Shown here one piece after another: positions 28,021-37,233 of a stretch of 64,000 nucleotides of DNA. The notes below the pieces were generated by a model. The model saw only the letters and a list, made by a program, of their open reading frames with translations, did not search any database and was not told the DNA's origin. The stretch is from Flavobacterium lipolyticum (lineage in GTDB: Bacteria > Bacteroidota > Bacteroidia > Flavobacteriales > Flavobacteriaceae). The stretch lies in the NCBI RefSeq assembly GCF_020905335.1, contig NZ_JAJJMN010000001.1:1-64000 (forward strand). Reading direction: 5' to 3'. Position numbers and translations under genes: made by a program. How positions within the stretch are numbered: the first letter of the stretch is position 1; each line of letters starts with the position of its first letter.

Positions 28021-29958
28021 TTAATAATCAAAACGTTTAAAAGCTTCAATTGCTTCGTATTCTGCCAATCCTAATTCGTCATACAAAACAGCAGTATTTT
28101 TGTTACGGTCTTCGGCTCTTACCCAAAATTCTCTGGAATCATTTCCTTGGAACATTACGCGGTCTTTTTGTGATTGGTGGTACAAAATTGCGTGACGTTT
28201 TAGTAATACTTCAGATGGAGAAAGCGGAACGGCCATATCAATTTCGTGAATGTCCCATTCGTGCCAGGCACCGCGATACAGCCACAACCAGCAGTCGTCC
28301 ATGTATTTTTCCGGTTTCAGTTGTTTCATTGCTGCAAAGATGGCATTCAGACAAACTTCGTGTGTACCGTGCGGATCTGCTAAATCTCCCGCTGCAAATA
28401 CCTGATGGGGTTTAATTTGTGCAATAATGTCCTTTACAATAGCAATGTCTTCAGGCCCCAACGGATTCTTTTTTACCTGTCCGGTTTCATAAAACGGAAG
28501 ATCTAAAAAGTGGGTATTCTCATCTTTTAAACCAATGTATCGGGTCGCTGCATAAGATTCTCTTCTTCGGATCAATCCTTTTAATTTGCGGACTTCCAAA
28601 GAATCTATTTGGTTTTCAGACTTACTATTCAAAAATTCAATGACAGCTTTAAAGTTGATTCCCGAGGCAGCATCACCAAGAAAATCCTTAGCCACTTCGG
28701 CAAATTTAAGAGCCTCGTCGTCTGTAACGGCTATATTTCCGGAGGTTTGATATACCACATGTACATCATGACCTTGTTTAATCAATTTTGAAAAAGTTCC
28801 TCCCATAGAAATCACATCATCATCGGGATGCGGACTAAAAAGAATCACTCGTTTTTTTGCCGGATTGGCTCTTTCAGGACGATGCGAATCGTCGGTATTG
28901 GGTTTTCCACCCGGCCATCCGGTGATGGTATGCTGCAGAACATTGAACATATTGATGTTCAAGTCGTAAGCAGAACCTTCCTGCGCCAAAAGATCTGACA
29001 TTCCGTTGTTGTTGTAATCACGGTCTGTTAATTTTAAAATAGATTGTTTTGTTTTTTGGCACAACCAAACAATCGCTTTACTTTTTAATTCTTGCGTCCA
29101 GATGCATTCTCCTACTAACCAAGGCGTTTTGAAACGGGTTAATTCTGAAGCTGCTGACTGGTCTAATACGAAAGTCGCATTAGGATGGTTTTGTAAAAAT
29201 GTAGCCGGAACTTCTGAACTGATATCCCCTTGAATGGTTCTCTTGATGATATCGGCTTTGTTCTGTCCCCAGGCCATTAGTACAATTCTTTTCGATCTCA
29301 TGATAGTAGAAACTCCCATGGTAATCGCTCTTTTTGGAACGTTATCGATCCCGTTAAAATCCGACGAAGCGTCGACTCTGGTAATGTGATCCAGTGTAAT
29401 GATTCTGGTTCCGGAGTTGATGTGGGATCCAGGTTCGTTGAAACCTACGTGACCCGTACGACCAATTCCCAGTAATTGAAAATCCAGTCCCCCGGCATTT
29501 TTAATATTCATTTCATAATCGATGCAGTATTGATTCAATTCTTCAATGGCAACGGTTCCGTCGGGAATATTTATATTCTCAGGTTTGATATCAATATGAT
29601 TAAAAAGATGCTGGTGCATGAAATAATGATAGCTCTGATTGTTCTCTTTGCTCATCGGATAATATTCATCCAGATTGAAAGTGATCACATTGCTAAAACT
29701 TAAGCCTTCTTCTCTGTACATTCTCACCAACTCTTCATAAACTTTGATAGGAGAAGAACCTGTGGCTAAACCTAATACGCAAGATTTATTCTTTTCTTGT
29801 TTAGATCGGATTAATTGCGCAATTTCCTGTGCTACAATTACCGAAGCTTCTGCGGAATTCCTGAAGATTTCATTGTGGATTTTCTCAAATCGTGTCTCTT
29901 CAAATTTCCCCGCGCTTTTATAGCTGATATCAGGTATTATTTCTAAAGCACTTTTCAT
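28021..29958 (-). CDS. nagB: Glucosamine-6-phosphate deaminase fused to PIG-L/LmbE-like deacetylase domain (copy 1)
   Basis: The 645-residue cytoplasmic protein converts GlcN-6-P to fructose-6-P and ammonia. The N-terminal ~30-290 is the NagB domain (LGLATGSSP, FNLDEYYP with the catalytic Asp97, GIGRTGHVGFNEPGS with His170 and Glu175). Residues ~368-600 form a PIG-L/LmbE-type domain with metal motif SPHPDDD (377-381) and a later DPHGTHE (528-534). In E. coli NagB an Asp (D141) precedes the GH; here the residue is Thr168, a substitution I believe is common in this long Bacteroidetes group. The second domain may remove acetyl groups from GlcNAc derivatives, which is inference. Last gene of the first susCD module. 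Confidence 0.92.
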   Translation of the reverse strand: MKSALEIIPDISYKSAGKFEETRFEKIHNEIFRNSAEASVIVAQEIAQLIRSKQEKNKSCVLGLATGSSPIKVYEELVRMYREEGLSFSNVITFNLDEYYPMSKENNQSYHYFMHQHLFNHIDIKPENINIPDGTVAIEELNQYCIDYEMNIKNAGGLDFQLLGIGRTGHVGFNEPGSHINSGTRIITLDHITRVDASSDFNGIDNVPKRAITMGVSTIMRSKRIVLMAWGQNKADIIKRTIQGDISSEVPATFLQNHPNATFVLDQSAASELTRFKTPWLVGECIWTQELKSKAIVWLCQKTKQSILKLTDRDYNNNGMSDLLAQEGSAYDLNINMFNVLQHTITGWPGGKPNTDDSHRPERANPAKKRVILFSPHPDDDVISMGGTFSKLIKQGHDVHVVYQTSGNIAVTDDEALKFAEVAKDFLGDAASGINFKAVIEFLNSKSENQIDSLEVRKLKGLIRRRESYAATRYIGLKDENTHFLDLPFYETGQVKKNPLGPEDIAIVKDIIAQIKPHQVFAAGDLADPHGTHEVCLNAIFAAMKQLKPEKYMDDCWLWLYRGAWHEWDIHEIDMAVPLSPSEVLLKRHAILYHQSQKDRVMFQGNDSREFWVRAEDRNKNTAVLYDELGLAEYEAIEAFKRFDY

Positions 29959-29996
29959 TTCTTTTCTTTTTATAACATTTACAATTTTGGTTTATG

Positions 29997-30032
29997 AAAT
30001 GGCATAAACAACTCGCGTTGTCTACGCCATTT
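29997..30032 (-). promoter_or_regulatory. 16-bp GNRA-tetraloop RNA hairpin between susD1 and nagB1
   Basis: In the minus-strand transcript AAATGGCGTAGACAAC pairs over 16 bp with GTTGTTTATGCCATTT around the tetraloop GCGA. Two of the pairs are G-U wobbles, which exist only in the transcribed strand. It lies 42 nt after the susD stop and 38 nt before the nagB ATG. No U-tract follows, so it looks like an mRNA processing or stability element. Confidence 0.75.
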
Positions 30033-30074
30033 ACTAACCAAACTTAAATTCTTTTAATTCTTTGATTATTTTTT

Positions 30075-31658
30075 TTAGAAATTTGGAGCGTTAACATCCC
30101 ACCAAAGTCTGGTTCCTCCGTTATCCGGACCACCTAACTTAGCTACACCAGTTGCTACACCTTCTTTATTATTTAGTACTTCATTTGAAGTAAAGTTGAT
30201 TCTTCTGGCTCCAAGTGCGGTAGAAATTTTTCCTCCACTATTGTTTACCACTACAGGGAATAATTTTGGATATCCTGTTCTTCTGTAATCAGACCAAGCC
30301 TCTTGTCCTTCCGGGAAACCTGCAATCCATTTTTGAGTAATAATTCTTTGCAATTTCACCTCATTTGTAGCTGCATCATCCCAGGCAATAGTAATATTGT
30401 TTACCGGAGCTGAATTGTTTACAGCAGCAACAGGATCAACATAGGCTACAGGCAAACTAGTATTATCCGTTAAATATTTAGCAATACCAGAAGCTTCTCT
30501 TTGGTCAAATGACGCTCCAATACCTGCCTCGTATAATGATTTAGCATCACCTCCCATATTCCAACCTCTTAAAGCTCCTTCTGCTCTTAAGAAATAGGCT
30601 TCAGCGGTAGTAACTAAATAAATGGTTTTAGATCTAACCACTTCTCCAATACCTGAAAAACGCTCACGGTCTCCTTTTCCTCCAATGGCTATACCTGTAC
30701 GAATTCCTTTATACTGACCCGTAAATTGAGCTGATTTATCAAAGTAAATTGGCATTCTAGGGTCGTTGTATCCTTTTAATATAGACTCCATATCAGCAGA
30801 CATTCTAATGTCTAACCATGAACCACTAATGGTAGCAATAGGGTTTGTAAAAGTTGGAGATACAATTCTAAACGCATCTTTTTTAGCTGTAAATACTCCG
30901 AATTTTTGTGCTACCGCTTTTTCAGCCTGAGCTTTTGCTAAAGCAGGTTTTACTTTTACGATACGCATCGCTAATCTCAAACGCAAAGTGTTGGCAAATT
31001 TTACCCAAGAAGCATAGTTACCTTCATAACCAGATAAATCCGCATCTTTAAATACAAAAGGCTCTCCGGCATCTGCTCTTTTTGTTAATTCATCTACAGC
31101 AAAATCCAACTCGCTAAACATTTGGTTGTATACTTCTTCCTGAGAATCATAAGCAATTGGCGCATTTTTACCGTATTGAGAATAGATGATAGGACCAAAG
31201 ATGTCCGTAACACGGTGCATTCCTTCTACTTTCAAGATAAGAGAAAGTGCATAAAAATGATCAAACTTCCCTTTAGTTTTGTTTGCAATATCATATGCAT
31301 TAAACATAACAGTAGGATAAGCATTTGTCCAAATAGCATTGTTCCATCCGTCAATTAAGTCATAAGTTGTATTGTTACTTCCTCCTCTAAAAGGAGTTGG
31401 AGTGGCCATATAACCGGACCAAATATCTGCATTTAGATTCTGTTGTAATTGATACTGAGACTCAAGCTGATCTCCTAACACCTGAATGTTGTTAAACATT
31501 GGAGCAAATCCTTTTTTGATGTCGTTAAAATCATCTTTTAACTGCTCATTACTAAAACCATTTGGATTGGTGTTAATCTCATCAAAATTACCTGTACAAC
31601 CTACCGTAGCAAGTATCGACATACAGATAGCTGTTTTTTTAATATTATTTAGTTTCAT
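30075..31658 (-). CDS. SusD/RagB-like outer-membrane lipoprotein (first pair)
   Basis: The 527-residue protein has a lipoprotein signal ending in lipobox ATVGC (Cys 21). The rest is the all-helical SusD fold with TPR-like scaffold (EINTNPNGF near the N-terminus, LRLRLAMRIVKV, YFLRAEGALRGWNMGG, QKWIAGFPEGQEAWSDYRRTGYP). SusD-like proteins sit on the outer membrane and capture glycans for the partner SusC transporter. It lies 10 nt after susC1 and ~117 nt before nagB1. By locus context it should bind chitooligosaccharides. Confidence 0.95.
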   Translation of the reverse strand: MKLNNIKKTAICMSILATVGCTGNFDEINTNPNGFSNEQLKDDFNDIKKGFAPMFNNIQVLGDQLESQYQLQQNLNADIWSGYMATPTPFRGGSNNTTYDLIDGWNNAIWTNAYPTVMFNAYDIANKTKGKFDHFYALSLILKVEGMHRVTDIFGPIIYSQYGKNAPIAYDSQEEVYNQMFSELDFAVDELTKRADAGEPFVFKDADLSGYEGNYASWVKFANTLRLRLAMRIVKVKPALAKAQAEKAVAQKFGVFTAKKDAFRIVSPTFTNPIATISGSWLDIRMSADMESILKGYNDPRMPIYFDKSAQFTGQYKGIRTGIAIGGKGDRERFSGIGEVVRSKTIYLVTTAEAYFLRAEGALRGWNMGGDAKSLYEAGIGASFDQREASGIAKYLTDNTSLPVAYVDPVAAVNNSAPVNNITIAWDDAATNEVKLQRIITQKWIAGFPEGQEAWSDYRRTGYPKLFPVVVNNSGGKISTALGARRINFTSNEVLNNKEGVATGVAKLGGPDNGGTRLWWDVNAPNF

Positions 31659-31668
31659 TTTTTTTAAT

Positions 31669-34600
31669 TTAGAAAGTTACATTTAAATTAAGACCAATAC
31701 TTCTGGTAGAAGGTAAACCATAGATATCAATACCTTGCAATCCTTCTCCTGTACTTAATGCAATGTTTGGATCAAATGGAGCGTCTTTGTATATAAAGAA
31801 TAAATTTCTGGCAATTAATGAAATAGAAGCTGTTTGAAAAACAGGAAGTTTTTTAGGGTTGAAAGTATATCCTACAGAGATCTCTCTTACACTTACATTT
31901 GTCGCTTTATAAACATATTCACCTGTAATTCCATCTCTACCACCAACTTTTTTATAATAATCCTCAGCTGGTATACTTGTTACTACCGTTCCGTCTGGTT
32001 TAATTGCATTTACTGGAACTCCTCCTGCGTTTCTGGCATCACCTGTTGCTTTAGAAACTCCAAAGAAATCATTCTGAGCTTCAGTCATACTCATAACATT
32101 ACCACCAAAACGTCCGTCAATTAAAACATTTGCGAAGAAAGCACCAACTTTGAAAGTGTTAGAGAAACCTAACATGAAATCAGGATTTGAATTACCTACT
32201 TCAGTAAAACCTTCAGTACCTTGAATTTTACCATCTTTATCTAATAAAATTCTACCCTGTGCATCTTTCAGAATGTTTTTTCCCATGATAACACCAAACG
32301 GTCTTCCTTCAATTAAAGAGTATTGGTAATTATTAACTCCAGGAACAGTCAAATTCACTATTCCTTTAGATGAAGCAGGAAGTTCTTTTACTGTATTTTT
32401 GTTTTGAGAAAAGTTCACAGATGAATCCCATGAGAATTTATCTCCTTTAACAATACCAGCATTTACTACAACTTCAAAACCTTTATTTTCGATACTTCCG
32501 GCATTAAATCCGTAAAATCTAACTCCCTCAGGGCTTCCGTCCGGCGCAGCAGATTGGAAGTATTGATTTTTTGTTGTTGAATTATAATAAGAAAGCTCAA
32601 TACCAAATCTGTTGTTCAGGAATCTCCACTCTGTACCAAATTCATACTCTGATTTCAACTCCGGTTTTAAAGTAGTTCCTCTTTGTAATCCAACCTGAGG
32701 TTGTGTACTATTATTACCCGGAACATATAAATCTACAGGAGTAGTAACAAAAGCAGCAACATCATTACCCACCTGAGCGTAAGTTGCACGAACTTTTGCA
32801 AAACTAATTGACTCCGGCATTTTGAACATCTCGCTAAGGATACCTGTCAAACCTACAGAAGGGTAAAAATAGGATCCTTTATTCGTATTCACTAATGTAG
32901 AAGACCAGTCATTTCTAGCTGCAACATCTAAGAACAACATATCTTTGTACCCCAATGTAGTAGCTGCAAATACAGACTGTATTTCTCTTTTTGAGTCGAT
33001 TGTCTGATAATTTCCTGTATTGTTTACAAAATTGTTAAGTGTAAACCAGTTTGTTATTTTTAATCCGGCACCAATTCCAGAATCTAAAATTGTTCTGTCA
33101 TTCGTCATCGTATTTGTAATACTGGTACCAATATTAGCATTGAATGAAAAATCATCACTGAATTTTGTATTGATCGTAGCAATTAAATCTCCATAACGCT
33201 GAGTACTTACTGCATCATTACTAATGTATCTACCATTAGCGTGAGAAAGTGTTCCTTGAGTAGTAGCAAAAATTTTCTTTTCAAATCCACTGTCAACTCT
33301 GTTATAACTATATCTTGAAGCAATTGTTAACCATTCATTTGCTTTGTATGAAGCCGAAATTGCTCCGTTGAAGAAAGTGTTTGTGTCTTCAGATTTATTT
33401 CTGTTAATAGCCCAATATGGGTTTTGCATAATATCTCTGTTCGTCATCCAATTTTGAGCCATTAAATTTCTAGTCGGATTAAAAACTTCATAATTATTTT
33501 TATAAAAATTGAAATCATTTCCTCTTGGCATTAAATAAACTCCTGTAAGTGGATTAAAGTAAAGACCATTTACCGGTTTATTGGCAATTGATTGTGTAGT
33601 ATAATTTCCGGTTACCCCCACTGTAAGTTTGTTATCAAAAAACTTTGCCGTTTGACGAATTCCAAAGTTATTTCTCTTAATTCCGTTACCTGGAATAATC
33701 CCCGATCCTGATGTATTAGCATAAGTCAATGCTGTAGAAGAATTTTCAGTTGCTGCAGAATATCCTACCGATGTAATTTGAGTAACTCCGGTTTGAAAGA
33801 AATCTTTAACATGATCTTTTATGTTTTGTTTCGCACCCCAAGACTCATCTTCCCCTGTTCTTGCAGCATAATCTTTTTGAAACTTTGGCAAATAAGCAGC
33901 CGATTCAAAAGTAGTTACAGACGAACCTGAAAAACTTGACTGTCCTACTTTTCCTTTTTTAGACGAAAGTAAAATTACTCCATTTGCTCCTTGCGATCCA
34001 TATAATACAGAAGCTGCTGCTCCTTTAAGAACCGTCATACCATCGTAATCGTCCGGGTTAATTAAAGATACAACATCTCCACCATCACGGTTACCACCAT
34101 TTAAACTACCAAAAGTATCATTTGGCTGACCTGAACCAGAGTTTAACATTGGAATACCATCAATAACATACAAAGGCTGATTGTTTGTTGCTGAAGAGCT
34201 ACCACGAATATCTACTTTTGTAGAACCACCGGTACCGGCAGAACTTTTTGTTACAGCAACACCCGCAATTTTACCTGCAATTGTATTGATAACGTTCGCA
34301 TCTCTTACACGTGTTAACTCTTCCCCTTTAAGTTCCTGAGCCGCATAAGTTAAAGATTTTCTTGTTTTCTTGATACCTAATGAAGTTACAACAACTTCTG
34401 TAAGTGCATTTGATGCCGCTTGTAGCATTTTAACATTAATTGTAGCAGCATCACCTACAACAATTGATTGTGTTTCAAGACCAACATAAGTAAAAACTAA
34501 AGTCTGTCCTTTTTGAACTTCAATCGAGTACACCCCGTCAAAATCGGAAGTAGTTCCCTTTTGACCTCCTTGTACTGCAACGGAAGCCCCTGGCAATGGC

Positions 34601-34701
34601 ATTCCATCAGAATCTGTAATCACACCTTTAATGCTTTTTACCTGAGCAAGCGAAACCTGCGCCGTAAAAACAATCATAAAGATTAAGAAAATTTTTTTCA
34701 T
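31669..34701 (-). CDS. SusC/RagA-like TonB-dependent transporter (first pair)
   Basis: The 1010-residue protein has a signal peptide ([17 protein letters not shown]), a carboxypeptidase-regulatory-like N-terminal domain (~24-95, [19 protein letters not shown]), a plug domain (~105-240, [30 protein letters not shown]) and a 22-strand barrel ending in the typical aromatic terminal strand (GLNLNVTF). It is a SusC-type importer with SusD1 as lid. The N-terminal 240 residues are far more similar to the second SusC than the barrel, suggesting different ligand sizes. A conserved operator-like repeat lies 63 nt upstream of the ATG. Confidence 0.95.
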   Translation of the reverse strand: MKKIFLIFMIVFTAQVSLAQVKSIKGVITDSDGMPLPGASVAVQGGQKGTTSDFDGVYSIEVQKGQTLVFTYVGLETQSIVVGDAATINVKMLQAASNALTEVVVTSLGIKKTRKSLTYAAQELKGEELTRVRDANVINTIAGKIAGVAVTKSSAGTGGSTKVDIRGSSSATNNQPLYVIDGIPMLNSGSGQPNDTFGSLNGGNRDGGDVVSLINPDDYDGMTVLKGAAASVLYGSQGANGVILLSSKKGKVGQSSFSGSSVTTFESAAYLPKFQKDYAARTGEDESWGAKQNIKDHVKDFFQTGVTQITSVGYSAATENSSTALTYANTSGSGIIPGNGIKRNNFGIRQTAKFFDNKLTVGVTGNYTTQSIANKPVNGLYFNPLTGVYLMPRGNDFNFYKNNYEVFNPTRNLMAQNWMTNRDIMQNPYWAINRNKSEDTNTFFNGAISASYKANEWLTIASRYSYNRVDSGFEKKIFATTQGTLSHANGRYISNDAVSTQRYGDLIATINTKFSDDFSFNANIGTSITNTMTNDRTILDSGIGAGLKITNWFTLNNFVNNTGNYQTIDSKREIQSVFAATTLGYKDMLFLDVAARNDWSSTLVNTNKGSYFYPSVGLTGILSEMFKMPESISFAKVRATYAQVGNDVAAFVTTPVDLYVPGNNSTQPQVGLQRGTTLKPELKSEYEFGTEWRFLNNRFGIELSYYNSTTKNQYFQSAAPDGSPEGVRFYGFNAGSIENKGFEVVVNAGIVKGDKFSWDSSVNFSQNKNTVKELPASSKGIVNLTVPGVNNYQYSLIEGRPFGVIMGKNILKDAQGRILLDKDGKIQGTEGFTEVGNSNPDFMLGFSNTFKVGAFFANVLIDGRFGGNVMSMTEAQNDFFGVSKATGDARNAGGVPVNAIKPDGTVVTSIPAEDYYKKVGGRDGITGEYVYKATNVSVREISVGYTFNPKKLPVFQTASISLIARNLFFIYKDAPFDPNIALSTGEGLQGIDIYGLPSTRSIGLNLNVTF

Positions 34702-35083
34702 GTTAATTTATTTTGTTAGTTATAGGGTAAAATTATTCTTAAGGGATTGTTAAAAAAAATAATTTATACAAACAACATTAAATTTTAAACCAACGACATA
34801 AAACAATCAATAATATGCTATTCGAAAACGTTTTCTAGCCATTTTCTGGTAAAATTTTACAACAAAATAAATATTTACTACAAAAAAAATCACTTTTATT
34901 AAACAATCATTTAATAATCATTAACATCTTAAGGGCATTTATAGTTGAATTATTCTAACTATATACTGATATACTCTACACGAATATTCTTTTTCCAAAA
35001 CGCAACATTTTTTTTTCTCCTACATAATATATAATGCATTTCATAAGTAACAAACCTCTAAGTACTATTAAATAAAAAGAAAC
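34702..35083 (-). promoter_or_regulatory. Promoter region of the susC1-susD1-nagB1 operon
   Basis: The AT-rich upstream region contains three blocks also present before susC2 at equal spacing: a 5' leader ending AACTAACAAAATAAATTA next to the ATG, the direct-repeat operator at 34765-34798, and CCATTTTCTGGTAAAAT at 34839-34855. No clear TAnnTTTG is seen. The part beyond ~34860 is featureless. Confidence 0.6.
34765..34798 (-). promoter_or_regulatory. Candidate LytTR-regulator operator, susC1
   Basis: On the minus strand TGTCGTTGG (34798-34790) and TGTTGTTTG (34777-34769) form a direct repeat with starts 21 bp apart (7 of 9 bases the same). Each contains GTTnG(T), the core of LytTR-bound repeats. 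It lies 63 nt before the susC1 ATG. Confidence 0.6.
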
Positions 35084-35143
35084 AAAATTCAGAATAGCTT
35101 CTCTCGAATCCTCACTATTCATAATGAAATCAATCTGAATTTT
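35084..35143 (-). terminator. Terminator-like hairpin after nagB copy 2
   Basis: AAAATTCAGA (35084-35093) and TCTGAATTTT (35134-35143) form a perfect 10-bp outer stem, followed on the minus strand by GTTTCTTTTTATTT. It corresponds to 27921-27980. Confidence 0.65.
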
Positions 35144-35183
35144 GTGTTTCGATCCACTCTCACCCGGATCTTATAATGTAATT

Positions 35184-37121
35184 TTAATAATCAAAACGTT
35201 TAAAAGCTTCAATGGCTTCATACTCTGCCAGTCCTAATTCGTCATACAAAACGGCAGTATTTTTGTTACGGTCTTCGGCTCTTACCCAAAATTCTCTGGA
35301 ATCATTTCCTTGGAACATTACGCGGTCTTTTTGTGATTGGTGGTACAAAATTGCGTGACGTTTTAGTAATACTTCAGATGGAGAAAGCGGAACGGCCATA
35401 TCAATTTCGTGAATGTCCCATTCGTGCCAGGCACCGCGATACAGCCACAACCAGCAGTCGTCCATGTATTTTTCCGGTTTCAGTTGTTTCATTGCTGCAA
35501 AGATGGCATTCAGACAAACTTCGTGTGTACCGTGCGGATCTGCTAAATCTCCCGCTGCAAATACCTGATGGGGTTTAATTTGTGCAATAATGTCCTTTAC
35601 AATAGCAATGTCTTCAGGCCCCAATGGATTCTTTTTTACCTGTCCGGTTTCATAAAACGGAAGATCCAAAAAGTGCGTGTTCTCATCTTTTAAACCGATG
35701 TATCGGGTCGCTGCATAAGATTCTCTTCTTCGGATCAATCCTTTTAATTTGCGGACTTCCAAAGAATCTATTTGGTTTTCAGACTTACTATTCAAAAATT
35801 CAATGACAGCTTTAAAGTTGATTCCCAAGGCAGCATCACCAAGAAAATCCTTAGCCACTTCGGCAAATTTAAGTGCCTCGTCGTCTGTAACGGCTATATT
35901 TCCGGAGGTTTGATATACCACATGTACATCGTGACCTTGTTTGATCAGTTTTGAAAAAGTTCCTCCCATAGAAATCACATCATCATCGGGATGCGGACTA
36001 AAAAGAATCACTCGTTTTTTTGCCGGATTGGCTCTTTCAGGACGATGTGAATCGTCGGTATTAGGTTTTCCACCCGGCCATCCGGCGATGGTATGCTGCA
36101 GAACATTGAACATATTGATGTTCAAATCGTAAGCAGAACCTTCCTGCGCCAAAAGATCTGACATTCCGTTGTTGTTGTAATCACGGTCTGTTAATTTTAA
36201 AATAGATTGTTTTGTTTTTTGGCACAACCAAACAATCGCTTTGCTTTTTAATTCTTGTGTCCAGATGCATTCTCCTACTAACCAAGGCGTTTTGAAACGG
36301 GTTAATTCTGAAGCTGCTGACTGGTCTAATACGAAAGTCGCATTAGGATGGTTTTGTAAAAATGTAGCCGGAACTTCTGAACTGATATCGCCCTGAATAG
36401 TTCTCTTGATGATATCGGCTTTGTTCTGTCCCCAGGCCATTAGTACAATTCTTTCCGATCTCATGATAGTAGAAACTCCCATGGTAATCGCTCTTTTAGG
36501 AACGTTGTCGATCCCGTTAAAATCTGACGAAGCGTCGACTCTGGTAATGTGATCCAGTGTAATGATTCTGGTTCCGGAGTTGATGTGGGATCCAGGTTCG
36601 TTGAAACCTACGTGACCCGTACGACCAATTCCCAGTAATTGAAAATCCAGTCCCCCGGCATTTTTAATATTCATTTCATAATCGATGCAGCATTGATTCA
36701 ATTCTTCAATGGCAACGGTTCCGTCGGGAATATTTACATTCTCGGGTTTGATATCAATATGATTAAAAAGATGTTGGTGCATGAAATAATGATAGCTCTG
36801 ATTGTTCTCTTTGCTCATCGGATAATATTCATCCAGATTGAAAGTGATCACATTGCTAAAACTTAAGCCTTCTTCTCTGTGCATTCTCACCAACTCTTCA
36901 TAAACTTTGATAGGAGAAGAACCTGTGGCTAAACCTAATACACAAGATTTATTCTTTTCTTGTTTAGATCGGATTAATTGCGCAATTTCCTGTGCTACAA
37001 TTACCGAAGCTTCTGCGGAATTCCTGAAGATTTCATTGTGGATTTTCTCAAATCGTGTCTCTTCAAATTTCCCCGCGCTTTTATAGCTGATATCAGGTAT
37101 TATTTCTAAAGCACTTTTCAT
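35184..37121 (-). CDS. nagB: Glucosamine-6-phosphate deaminase / PIG-L-like fusion (copy 2)
   Basis: The 645-residue protein differs from copy 1 at only six residues (Y81H, I129V, Y144C, K223E, T346A, S432L). None hits the visible catalytic motifs FNLDEYY, GRTGHVGFNEP, HPDDD or DPHGTHE, so both copies should be active. It is the third gene of the second susC-susD-nagB operon, ~112 nt after susD2 with the same hairpin between. Having two nearly identical enzymes suggests gene dosage or recent gene conversion rather than specialisation. Confidence 0.92.
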   Translation of the reverse strand: MKSALEIIPDISYKSAGKFEETRFEKIHNEIFRNSAEASVIVAQEIAQLIRSKQEKNKSCVLGLATGSSPIKVYEELVRMHREEGLSFSNVITFNLDEYYPMSKENNQSYHYFMHQHLFNHIDIKPENVNIPDGTVAIEELNQCCIDYEMNIKNAGGLDFQLLGIGRTGHVGFNEPGSHINSGTRIITLDHITRVDASSDFNGIDNVPKRAITMGVSTIMRSERIVLMAWGQNKADIIKRTIQGDISSEVPATFLQNHPNATFVLDQSAASELTRFKTPWLVGECIWTQELKSKAIVWLCQKTKQSILKLTDRDYNNNGMSDLLAQEGSAYDLNINMFNVLQHTIAGWPGGKPNTDDSHRPERANPAKKRVILFSPHPDDDVISMGGTFSKLIKQGHDVHVVYQTSGNIAVTDDEALKFAEVAKDFLGDAALGINFKAVIEFLNSKSENQIDSLEVRKLKGLIRRRESYAATRYIGLKDENTHFLDLPFYETGQVKKNPLGPEDIAIVKDIIAQIKPHQVFAAGDLADPHGTHEVCLNAIFAAMKQLKPEKYMDDCWLWLYRGAWHEWDIHEIDMAVPLSPSEVLLKRHAILYHQSQKDRVMFQGNDSREFWVRAEDRNKNTAVLYDELGLAEYEAIEAFKRFDY

Positions 37122-37159
37122 TTCTTTTCTTTTTATAACATTTACAATTTTGGTTTATG

Positions 37160-37195
37160 AAATGGCATAAACAACTTGCGTTGTCTACGCCATTT
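37160..37195 (-). promoter_or_regulatory. 16-bp GNRA-tetraloop RNA hairpin between susD2 and nagB2
   Basis: Same stem as at 29997-30032. The only change is in the loop, GCGA to GCAA on the transcript, which keeps the GNRA class. Confidence 0.75.
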
Positions 37196-37233
37196 ACTAA
37201 CCAAACTTAAATTCTTTTAATTCTGTTTGTATT

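Larger units (their letters stand above)
27921..30061. repeat. Near-identical 2.1-kb direct repeat, copy 1 (nagB)
   Basis: It aligns without any indel to 35084-37224 (constant offset 7163). It covers the susD-nagB hairpin, all of nagB and the downstream hairpin. Identity is highest in nagB and falls off at both ends; the neighbouring susD and susC genes are clearly diverged. Confidence 0.95.
35084..37224. repeat. Near-identical 2.1-kb direct repeat, copy 2 (nagB)
   Basis: This is the partner of 27921-30061 in the same orientation. The two copies flank susC1-susD1, so recombination between them would delete one module. Confidence 0.95.

Noticed and set aside
35184..37121. Second nagB as a pure assembly artefact
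   Set aside because: The copy has its own point differences, including six amino-acid changes and a loop change in the hairpin, and is flanked by different susD and susC genes, so it is most likely real, although only long reads would prove it.
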